Of a stretch of 64,000 nt of DNA, positions 46,412 to 58,400 are shown piece after piece. Source of the DNA: Dendrophyllia cribrosa (taxonomy: Eukaryota; Cnidaria; Anthozoa; Scleractinia; Dendrophylliidae); NCBI GenBank assembly GCA_024195265.1, contig JAJLRJ010000009.1, positions 4,325,791 to 4,389,790 of the forward strand, written 5' to 3'. The translations under genes and the position numbers were made by a program. The notes beneath the pieces are model-generated. The model was not told where the DNA came from and made no database searches. It saw only the letters and a list, made by a program, of their open reading frames with translations. The number at the start of each line of letters is the position of its first letter. The stretch's first letter is position 1.

Positions 46412-49400
46412 TTTCAGCTCAGTCAGTCAGTCAGTCTGTCTGTCTGTCAGTCACTTAGTCAGCTAAGCTGGTCAATCAGGCAGTTTGTCTGTCACTCCAT
46501 TAGTTAAAGGAGTTAGTTTATAAAGAAGCTGTTGTGGTGCATCAGTAAAGGAGTTACACACAAACATTTGGTCTTATCAACTGTGTTGATAAGGTAAATT
46601 GGCCACTGTAAAGAGATTCAAAAGCAAGTTAGTCTGTCAGCTTAAATTGTCAGTCAGTCAGTCAGTTTAGTCTGTCAGACGTTTAGTCCAGTCAGCTGAC
46701 ATTCATTCGGTCAGTCTGTCAGATGGTTAGCCAGCTACTCTCAGTGAGGCAAACATTTTACAAGTCACTGTGTGCTATCTTTTCTATTCTGCAGATGGAG
46801 AAAGTCGAAGAGGACCTAGCTCGTTCAAAGAATCTTCGGGAAAAGCAAGCTAAGGAATTTAGTCGCCAACTGGATGATCTTAAAATCAAACATGAGAAAG
46901 AGGTACGCTAATTTACTTTTCTGTGGTGCTGTTAATTATGCTGTACAAGGTGATTCTAACTTTTAACTCTTTGGTTTCAAAATAATGAAAGCTACTGAGC
47001 AGTACTTTCCTGTGATACTGTTTTATATTATATTGCACAAGGTGGTTGTAAATTTTGAGTCTGTAGATGAAATCCTAAAGTGCGACCATTAAAGTAAAAG
47101 CTGTTGAGCAGTACTTTCCTGTGCTGCTGCATGTTTATTATGCTGTACATGGTGATCCTAACTTTTGAGTCTGTGGCCTGATTAAATCCTAATGTGTGAC
47201 CATTCAAATAAAAGCTATTAAGCAGTTCTTCCTGTGGTGCTGTTTATTATGCTGTACATGGTGATCCTAACTTTTGAGTCTGTGGCCTGATTAAATCCTA
47301 ATGTGTGACCATTCAAATAAAAGCTATTAAGCAGTTCTTCCTGTGGTGCTGTTTATTATGCTGTACATGGTGATCCTAACTTTTGAGTCTGTGGCCTGAT
47401 TAAATCCTAATGTGTGACCATTCAAATAAAAGCTATTAAGCAGTTCTTCCTGTGGTGCTGTTTATTATGCTGTACATGGTGATCCTAACTTTTGAGTCTG
47501 TGGCCTGATTAAATCCTAATGTGTGACCATTCAAATAAAAGCTATTAAGCAGTTCTTCCTGTGGTGCTGTTTATTATGCTGTACATGGTGATCCTAACTT
47601 TTGAGTCTGTGGCCTGATTAAATCCTAATGTGTGACCATTCAAATAAAAGCTATTAAGCAGTTCTTCCTGTGGTGCTGTTTATTATGCTGTACAATGTGG
47701 TTCTAACTTTTGGGTAATGGATGAAATCCTAAAGTGACCATTCAAATGAAAGCTATTGAGCAGTACTTTCCTGTGGTGCTGTTTGTTATGCTGTACAAGG
47801 TGGTTCTAACTTTCGAGTCTGTGGATGAAATCCTAAAGTGTGACCATTCAAATGAAAGCTATTGAGCAGTACTTTCCTGTGGTGCTGTTTGTTATGCTGT
47901 ACAAGGTGGTTCTAACTTTTGAGTCTGTGGATGAAATCCTAAAGTGTGACCATTCAAATGAAAGCTATTGAGCAGTGCTTTCCTGTGGTGCTGTTTACTA
48001 TACTGTACAAGGTGGTTCTTACTTTTCAGTCTGTGGATGAAATCCTAAAGTGCGACCATTCAAATGAAAGCTATTGAGCAGTACTTTCCAGTGGTGCTGT
48101 TTACTATACTGTACAAGGTGGTTCTAACTTTTCAGTCTGTGGATGAAATCCTAAAGTGTGACCATTCAATCGAAAGCTATTGAGCAGTACTTTCCTGTGG
48201 TGCTGTTTACTATACTGTACAAGGTGGTTCTAACTTTTCAGTCTGTGGATGAAATCCTAAAGTGTGACCATTCAATCGAAAGCTATTGAGCAGTACTTTC
48301 CTGTGGTGCTGTTTACTATACTGTACAAGGTGGTTCTAACTTTTCAGTCTGTGGATGAAATCCTAAAGTGTGACCATTCAATCGAAAGCTATTGAGCAGT
48401 ACTTTCCTGTGGTGCTGTTTACTATACTGTACAAGGTGGTTCTAACTTTTGAGTCTGTGGATGAAATCCTAAAGTGTGACCATTCAAATGAAAGCTACTG
48501 AGCAGTACTTTCCTGTGATACTGTTTATTATGCTGTAAAAGGTGGTTCTAACTTTTGAGTGTGTGGAAGCTAATGAGTAGTACTTTCAATAATTGGTATT
48601 GCTTGTTTTTCGGTAATTTACAAAATGCAATTTGGAAAGTCTACTTAACTTTTTCATTCATGGGAATTCTTTTTGGTCACTTTTGCCGTCTTCTCAATGT
48701 ATACAGGAATCAAACTCAACCCATTACTTTGTTTGTTCCAGATTGCAGAGATATGCATTCAACACGAACAGGAGAAAGCGCAGTCACTCAGAGCCCACCA
48801 GATAGAAAGGGACTCGTCACTTAAAGAACATGAACAAGAGAAGGTCAGAAAATCACTACTTGAAACATTTCTCACTCTAGACTAAGTCAAACCTACATTA
48901 ATATATAAGCGGATTTGCATTAAGCGGACAGTTGAAAAAGTCCTGCTAAATTTTGCCCTTAATTCACTGTAAATCTGTCCTCTATTAAGGCGGTCACCTC
49001 AGTCTATAATAAGCGGTCACCTCTATTAAGTGGTCACCACTATTAAGTGGTCACCTCTATTTATCGGTCACCTCTATTAAGTGGTCACCACTATTAAGTG
49101 GTCACCTCCATTTATCGGTCACCTCTATTAAGTGGTCACCACTATTAAGTGGTCACCTCTATTTATCGGTCACCTCTATTAAGTGGTCACCACTATTAAG
49201 TGGTCACCACTATTAAGTGGTCACCTCTATTAAGCGGTCACCTCTATTTATCGGTCACCTCTATTTATCGGTCACCTCTATTAAGTGGTCACCTCTATTA
49301 AGCGGTCACCTCTATTTATCGGTCACCTCTATTAAGCGGTCACCTCTATCAAGCGGTTGCGGTCGCCTATTCCTAGGTCCCAACAAGTTACTTTTATCGC

Positions 49401-52400
49401 ATTCACCTGTATTAAACAGTCGAAGTCATATGAGTATGCATTAAATACAATTGTGTAAGGAATAGAGCAGTTTTCAATTGAGTGTCGTAAAACCAAAACC
49501 AAAGTAATTACTCTGACCAATCACAGCAATCGTAAACAATCCAATGAACCAATCAGAGCTCGAAGCAAATACATGTCGGTGGCGCCAAGCGCGGGAAAAC
49601 GCGTGCGAGCAAGTTTTGGTTTTACTTCTGATTGGTCGAGAAAGTGGCGCGAGATTTTTTAGCCAATCACAAAGCGTAGCAATGCAAAACCAAAGCAATT
49701 GTGTAATTACTTTCGACACTCAATTGAAAACTGCTCTATATCGCGGGAAAAACAGGGGCTTATGTTTGGGGGAGGGGTGGATATATTTGGAATTTTATGG
49801 TACTTTCTTGGTCTGTTCATGAGTTTGTCTGATTATTTTTCTACTGAACTCTTGCACTTAGGAAATGCAACTGGAGAAGCTTCGCCAGAAAATGTTAGAC
49901 CATGAAAATCAGGCCCAAAACAGGGCGGCAAAAGATGCTAAGGTAATGTGATGAACGCTGGGATGGGTGACCTAATGACACAGACATAAGTGCATTCTTT
50001 TCTACAGACTAAAACCAACTTTAAATTTTAGCTTTAGCATTTAGTTAATTCAAAGATGAAGTAGATCTCCTATGCTGTTGCTGTGTCCCTGCCTCTGTAT
50101 TATGTTTACTTTTTTGTTTACTTTAAAATTTATTTACTGTTATGTAATTTATGTTATCTTTTCTTTCTTTCTGTAAGTATATTATTTATATGATGACAAA
50201 GTTAATAAAAATATAAGATGTGCTTTTAACATGTGCTTTTTTATGTGCGACTTTTCATTGTAGACTTATGAAAACATCATCTTGACGATACCTTTAGCAA
50301 GTTTTAGATTAATTGTGTAATTTCATCACATCCATTTTGTTTGTAGACCATTGCTGAGTTGGAGCAGCAAGTAAGGGAGTTACGAGAAGAGGTGAGCTGT
50401 AATTTTTATTTGGAATGAGGGGGTGAAACCAATCAGAGCTCAGCAAATGGAAACTCAAAGAAAATATGTCAATTACTTTTACATGCAGTTTTTATTGCAA
50501 AAATGCCTTAACCGTTGTTTATTGTTGCAGATTATTCAAGGAAGTTCCACGCACAAAACTCAGCTGATGGAGCTAAGCCTGATGAGAGAAGAGGAGAAAC
50601 AAAATTACAAGAGACAGGAAGAGAACTTGGTGAGTTGTGTTTCTTATTTTTGCTTGTACTTGTTTAAAAGCGCAGTTTATTCTGGTTACCCAAAATTCTC
50701 TGCCTTCCTGCCAAATCGATTTCCACTGGTCTGCAACTCCCTAAAACTGAGGAATTATTTCCATAAAGTACTCAGATAAAAATTGCCGGGTATGCGAGGC
50801 GTACTTATATGGCTTAGTTCCAATTGCAATCTGGCCGCGGTCTTCAATAATAAAATGCAATAAAAATCGAAAAAGCATACCACAAGTAATAGGACATAAA
50901 AAATTAAATAGTTGCCCAAAGAAAAAGGTCTGTTAAAATCATGTAGACTAAAATGGTGTATATCATTTGACAAAAGCCGCAAAAAAGACAAACCGCAAAA
51001 AGACAAACCGCAAATATAGTCATAAGCTAACAACGCATGCGATGACGTAGTTATATAAAGCCATGCAAAAATACAACATCGTAAAGGGATATTTTCTGGT
51101 TACCAATTCTCTCTTTTTTTTACAGCAAATAAAATTCAAGAGCCAACTTGAACAACAGAAACTGCAGTTACAACGTGAACACAGCACGGAGATGGAACAG
51201 ATTCTGGAAAAGGTAAGTTGAAAGACATCATTTATCTGTTAGATGCTTAGTAATTGCCTCAGCAAAGTGGCATTTATAGTGTTTTCACTCCGGTGACGGG
51301 CGGCCATATTGGAGAGCTTAAACAATAGGAAATGTTTTGAATAAGAATACAGCTAAAGTCCCATAGGATTAGTTTAGGACACCAATGTGGCCTCCATTTC
51401 ATTGTTTTTGGACACCAACATGGCTGCCGTAACGTCACGTGCAAACGCTCTATTTGAAGAAATAGAGCGAGCTGACATTGAACCCAAAGGATACAGTAAC
51501 GTATTTTCCAGGCAGCCTCGAGAATAAGCTAATTCTCATATTGTCAAAGGTCGCTCGCTCTCACTTTCTCACGCGACCTTAGTATCAGGCTATAATCCTG
51601 GCCAGTTGGTTTAGGGACACATCACCTTTTTAAGGTTACAGTGTACCTTCGGGGGTGTCTCCAGTATAACAGCTCTAGCGTCTTAAGATTACACTTAATA
51701 TACCTAAACCCAGATATCAAATTAAAGCTTTTAGAGCTGGCTATCTAAATATGGAAACCATTTGGTAATAAAATGAATTGTCGAATTTTTTACGACGTCT
51801 AAATTCGAACGTCCGAATCAGCTTTAAAACGCTATAACTCAAAGCGATAATTGTATTTTGCTAATTTGATTTGTTCTCGGATTTCCGGACACGAAGCGCT
51901 AAAAAAACGTGTCGGCGATTTCCCATATTCAATTGCAGTGAAAAGTTACAGAATATTTTCGAAAAAGGGAGAAAACAAATTGAAGTGATCGCACGGAAAT
52001 GGCTCTTGACGAAAAAGTTTTCGGAAATAAGAAATTCGCGGACACGTTTTTGTTGATTATATGTTAGACTAGCTTGTGTCCAAATTTGAGGAAAATCGAA
52101 CAAATTCCCTTTGAGGCCCCGTTTACACGGGTCCGGACAAATTTTTGCACGGACGAATTTTGTTCCTAGACCACGTGTTTACATGGATCCGTGCAAATTC
52201 TGTTACAGATTGCAGTGGTGTTTACACGGAACTTGCACACTTAGCCGTTCAAAAATTCGTCCAGTTCCGCCGGTCCCGTGTAATCGCAAGGTGGAACCGT
52301 GCAAGTTTTTGTCCGTGCAAAAATTTGTCCGGACCCGTGTAAACGTGGCCTGAGTTGTAGCTCTTTAAAGTGTCCCCTACAAGCGAAAAATTAACTTTGA

Positions 52401-55400
52401 GAAAACAGCGCTTAGAAAAACATATCGCTTCATAAACAAACTCCGCCCACAAAAGTTAAATCGTTATTTCTCCGTCAATTTTCACTATTTTTCGATAATT
52501 TTTTTTTGGATGAAAGTTCATTCTGTAAACTTTATTTTGACGCCAAAAAAAAAAATTCAATAAATTTTCGATCTGAAGGTACACTGTAACCTTAAGACAT
52601 TTTAAGTTGCCCTTTATTAATGTCACTAAAATCTAACTTCGTCTTCCCATACCCCTATACAATGTTGAAGTCCATAAATTGCACTAAACATATAAGATGC
52701 CTGTCTTACTCTCTCCAGATCATTTGACCATTTTACAGTTGTGTGCTTAGTACCCTGGCCTTTGTGTGAAAGTGAGGCTGGAGTTGACTTTGTTTTGATA
52801 CAAACCTTCCTGCTTTTCATATGTAAATCATGTTAGTTAGCATAAGAACAACATGATTTACATCTGAAAAGAAAGGTTTCTATCAAAACAAGGTCAACTT
52901 CAGCCTCATTTTCACACAAAGACCAGGTTACTAAGTAGAAACTGTAAAATGGTCTATGGGCCTTTATCACGCCCCGCCATTTTGTATAAAAACAAAAGAT
53001 TTACCCCCCAAGCCTCGCAGTGAAAAAGTTGAAAACGAGGTTAAGCAGGGGAAAACAAAGCATTTTATTCTCCTGGGAATCAACATGGCCGCCGCGTGAT
53101 AAAGGCCCATTGGCCAGCATTGTAGTTTGAGAAAGGAGAACCTTTAAGATTTAAGAAGATTTGTGAAACCACATACTACCCCCACAAAAATATACAGCCT
53201 TGTAGTATGTCTTGAAGCATAGAATAACTCCTTTGATTGACCTTTCAAACAAGGTAAATGAGTATTTGAATGCCAGTTATTTATTTTTGGTATGTTTCTT
53301 TCTTCAAAGACGAACAATAGAATGAAGCAGATGGAGGAAGAATATGGAACGAGATCCAACAAGGGACAACAGGTGAGAACGCTTAGCCTTAACATTTAAA
53401 ATACAGAAGCATGGAACTTCGCTAGCTTCCTCCGTAAGCAACTCAAAAGGCGAGACTGGGAGAAAATAGATGCTGCCGATGTCACAGTGATATGTGTACC
53501 CCCTGTGGGGATACACATATCACTGATTCCTGTCCTATACTGTCAACCGTCTGGGGCAAGTGAGGCCGTGATGTATTCAGCTCCAGACATTCGTATGTTT
53601 TATTGTTTAGTGGTATAAAACAAAATGTTTCTGAAAATAATCATTGTCAAAGTCTTGCAAAATTTTGTGTTAGATCAAGAAGAACTTCTTCGGCCTCTCA
53701 CTGTTCTCCGTTGCGATGATCAGTGAACTGGTTTCTAAATGGCTGCGTGGTTTCGAAACAGTAGAATAAATGGTGAAAACCTGGACAAACCTATAGAAAA
53801 ACTGCTGATCTGAAGTTTATTCCTCTTAAATACATTATGAAATATGTTATTAGATTGATTTGCAACGCGATCTCGCTTCAATCAGTAGACAACTAAAAAT
53901 TCTGGGTGATTATATACATTCAAGTCATGAAGATCAGGGTAAACAAGCCGTTGAAAGCAGCTAAGGTGCAAACTTGTTTGTACAGTTCAATAAATCATTG
54001 TATAACTTGAGTAGAGTTGTGTGATGGGCATTGAGTTCCATTTCCAAAAAGGGTACAAACGACGTATAAAAACAGAGAAGTGCGATAACTGCTAAATAGC
54101 ATAATCTACATTTCGGAAATGCTGCTCTACGATTGTGCTTTTCTGTGATTGTGGTATTCTGCGATTGTGATATTCTGTGTTACTTTGATATCGCGGATTA
54201 TATACACCTATTTCAAAAAGGCCCTCCCGGTTGTTACCACAATGGCTTTATGGCAACTCCTGAACTTGGGCACAGGATGTACGGTTACACATTGTTGGAC
54301 TGCATTGTGGAGTCACGAGAGTGCTCAAACTGCAAGCAGTGAGCGAAGCAATATGCCAATATTGTCTGATTTTGGCAGTGTAGTTTATTCCAGGTTTTCA
54401 CTATTTATCCAAGTTTTTCGAAACCACGCAGCCATTTAGAAAACAGTTCACTGATTCTTTGGATTGCGAGAGAGCAGCGAGAGGCCGATGAAGGTTCTTC
54501 CTTGATTGATCTAACATGAATCTTAGTTTTGAAAGACTTTGACAATGATTATTTTCATTTTTATACGGCTAAAATGAATAGTTTTAAACGATAAAACATA
54601 CGAATTCTGTCTGAAGCTGAGAATATGACCTCACTTGCCCCAGTCTGTTGACAGTACAGGAATCAGTGATATGTGTACGGGGGGTACACATATGTACCCT
54701 GTGACACCGAAACAGACTTGGGAGGGGCCTGGGGAAAGCGTGTTCATTCTCTCCCCATTCCCCTGCAAACCCAGCCTGCGGATGAGGCTAGAACCTCTTT
54801 AAATAGCAGTGCATAATGATGCAGTACTTCCATTTCAGGAGTTGCATAAAGGGCACCTTTAAAGACTTATTATTGTTAGCATAGCAAATACAAGTTGGCG
54901 TGTGAAAACGACGCAAAAAAGTAGACTGACTGGCAACATGCAAAAACAGTTTACCTTTTGGGCAAACTGTTTTTGCGATGATCCTACCCGACGACTTGTA
55001 TTTACCAACGCGAGTTTGCAAACTTCAGTTGGCTGTGAAAAGACGATGCACGAGACAGAGCTTGGCGTAACAACTCCTTTTCATAGTTCATGAATTTTCT
55101 TACAAAAATGAAAATAATAATAATAACGTCAGCTTGTTTATTTTTTTATAGGTTATAGAAACTCTAGAAGATGAAATCAAGAAATTAAAAGAAGAAGTTA
55201 TTCGGTAAGATGAGCCCTTTAATAATTTGTTAAACGTTACTGAATCGATGTATTTTTATTTGATTTGCAGTTGTTGAGCCTAGCGATTGGTTCTGCGAAA
55301 GGCCCGTGCGTTATCAACCAATTAGAACAACTGTTTGCTCATGCAGCCAATCAGATGCAAGAAAAAAGTTTATGGTCATTTCGCATGCGCGATTTTTCCC

Positions 55401-58400
55401 GCGCTTTTCATCGCTTGCCTGCTTTTACTTTGCGTTTTGCCAACACTAACATGTCATCCAAGTGACCACTGTTTTAATTTGTTCTCAGTCTCGGAAGCTT
55501 CTAACTTTCCTTGTCTAACTCGTGTTATCTTAATAGCTTTCATTTGAATGGTCACACTTTAGGATTTCATCGACAGATTCAAAAATTAGAACCACCTTGT
55601 ACAGTACTGTTCAGTAGCTTTCATTAAATGGTCACACTGGGATTTCATCCACAGACTTCATAGTTAGATTTGCAAGTCGTGTTGCATTGCCTGTTAGAAA
55701 ATAACACTTTCTTCGTGTTGTTTTTATTGACGCTCTGCGGTCTTTACGTATTTTTCAGGACAAAAACAATCTTGGAAAAGAAGCTTGCTCAAACAACGGC
55801 AAAACACGAAGAAGAGAAAGCGTCGGTGAAAAAGCATAATTCTACCATTGTTAAGGTTTGGTTTTGGATTATTTTGTTTTGTGATGTTACACCAGCACCA
55901 GTCGACATTCTGTGTTCTAACGTTCGAGTTCTTACTAGTTTTGCAATCTGTTTTCATCCCCTTTGTTATTTTGTTTCTTTTTGCCTTTTTCTCTCTTCCT
56001 ATCACATCATTCTTGTTTTTCTGACTTTTCAAGCCTTTATTTAGTTGTTTCTTTTCATTTAAAGTCGATTTTATCATGCTGTAAAAAGGACCTACGAAAA
56101 TACTTCAGTGGCCAATAAAGGCCCACCTTCACCCAAAATGCTGTGCGCGCAGTGATGAATGCGTGTAACCAATCAGATCACGCGTTTGAACAATGGAGCA
56201 TTTCAAAACAAAAACAAACGACCGCAACGTCTTTTGGGTGAAGGTGGGCCTTTAAATGTGCTGCCAGCGAAGCTCTGACATTTATTTTAATTCAAGAAAT
56301 CGTCCCCTTTATCCTGATATAAATCTTTTCTTAAATTGTGATGAAAAATTGTTCAGAAAGTCTCTTGCTTTGGTTAGCTATAATGCCACTAAACGTAATT
56401 CTTCAGGCTTCGGGTTGAGCAAAGAGCGTCATCTCACACCTCAAGTTATTAAACCCCTGCTAATATGCATGATTTTTGTTGCATTTTCTCCCTTAGTCTT
56501 TGCAGCAGGACGTGGAAACACAGAAGACGATGGTCAGGCATTTAGAGAAACGTGTTCAGCAAACGGAACTTGACTCACAGGAGCGGGTATGTAGAAAATT
56601 TTTTCCGCGAACCAAATCCAGTTTTGATTGCATTCCTTTTAGACTTTTTCTGTCCCGATCTTCCGCTTTTCCGTTCCATTTACGGACAAACCAATCTTAG
56701 GGCCTGTTTACATGGAGGGAGGGTAACCCTCCTAGAAGGGTTACCCTTCTAAGAGGGTTACCCTCCTCTATTGTTTTTCCCGGTTTCGTTTACATGCGAG
56801 GTAGGGATACCCTAGGAGGAGGGTAACCCCATCTGCTTGCAAGGGTTACCCTTCTAGAAGGGTCAACTTTTTGTTTATTTAAGCCATGTAAAAGCTCGAG
56901 GTAGGGTTACCCTCCTAGGAGGGTCAAGTTTAGGGCGATCAGATTACTGTCACATCACCGCTAACTATAAACATGGCTTCGCGCGGTTATAAACCTGGAG
57001 AATTATTTCGGAGAACTATGCTTGCAAGAGCGGCGAATCCAAACCGGGACGATACAGCAACAGTTTGGCGGCTGAAATAGAACATTTTCATGTTGGTGTC
57101 CAATTAATAGGCGAAAGTCTTGAACAAACGAAGGTTCGACAGACGGAGCCGTACTTGACTGTGATCAGTCACGCAATAAATCAAACAGGAAAAGAAAAGC
57201 GGCCAATCGTCCAGACTCTTCGTATAAAAAGGCGAAAAAATGGGCATGGACGCCCGAAGCCGTTGAACTGCTTCTCAATATATCAAAGAGTACAAGACGA
57301 AGTGCGAATTCAACGGCGTCGACTTCGAGGCTAATCTATCGATGGCTTCAGGTTTCAGCGGCCTTGTTGGCAGAGATAGCCCTAGGGATAACCCTACACA
57401 TGTAAAGGAGGGCTATCTTTTGACCCTTCTAGAAGGGTAACCCTGCTAGGAGGGTTACCCTCCCTCCATGTAAACAGGCCCTCAGTTGGCAATCCAAACC
57501 GTCCACGTCCGGAGGTGTTTCGTTCCACTTTGGTATCGAAATCGTTTTTAGAATGCTTGTAGCCTGTTCCATGTTTACTTATCCTGCGTAGCAGGCGCCG
57601 ATATAGATTTGACCAGGCGACCTTTAGATTTGACTACGAGTACGAAATTGAGTACGAGTACGACTACGACTTTGGAATTTCGAGATAATTGTATCCCCCG
57701 AACCATAACTCTTTCCTGTTGCTGACCTAACACATAAATAAACGTTAGGGATAAGAATGGTGTGATAAATAATTATATGAGGCACACGAATTTGGTTTGA
57801 GAACTCGTACTCGTTCTCAATCTCGTACTCGTAGTCGAATCTAAAAGGTCGCTAATTTATAGGGCGATATTTCGATGACGCGCGCGCGAGGGGCGCGCGC
57901 GAAAAGGGAGAGGTGGCACCTCTATACGCAGGTTAGTTCCAGGCATTCAGATAGTAGGAAACGCAGGACAAACGACCCGCGAAGGATAAATATAAGCGAG
58001 CGCTGACGGAGGGGGATAGGTTCGAAAAAGAGCGAGGCTCCCTACTACCTTAACGCCTGGAACTGGCTAGCGAACTTACTTCACTGACGTCAGTTGTCAA
58101 TTAGATCAGGCGAACAAACTGAATCATGGCGTTATGGAACGTTCTTTTTTGTCGTATTTTTGTTCCAACTAACTTTGAAATCCAAACAATTTGCGAAAAG
58201 GAACGTAACTTAACAGTTATGGTTATTTGTTGTTTTCCAAACGAGTTATGTCATGAGGATTTTGACATTTTTAGCTCAAAACAGCCTCAAATTAAAACTA
58301 AGTACAGTCGAACCTCGCCCTACGGACACCTTCGTAATACGGACACCTTTCTACGTTAGGAACAGCTCACTTGGTCTCGAAGATACCAAAATCAATGCAT

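Noticed and set aside
47231..47700. Regular direct repeats considered as a CRISPR-like array
   Set aside because: Units are contiguous 109-bp tandem copies without unique spacers, in a eukaryotic intron.
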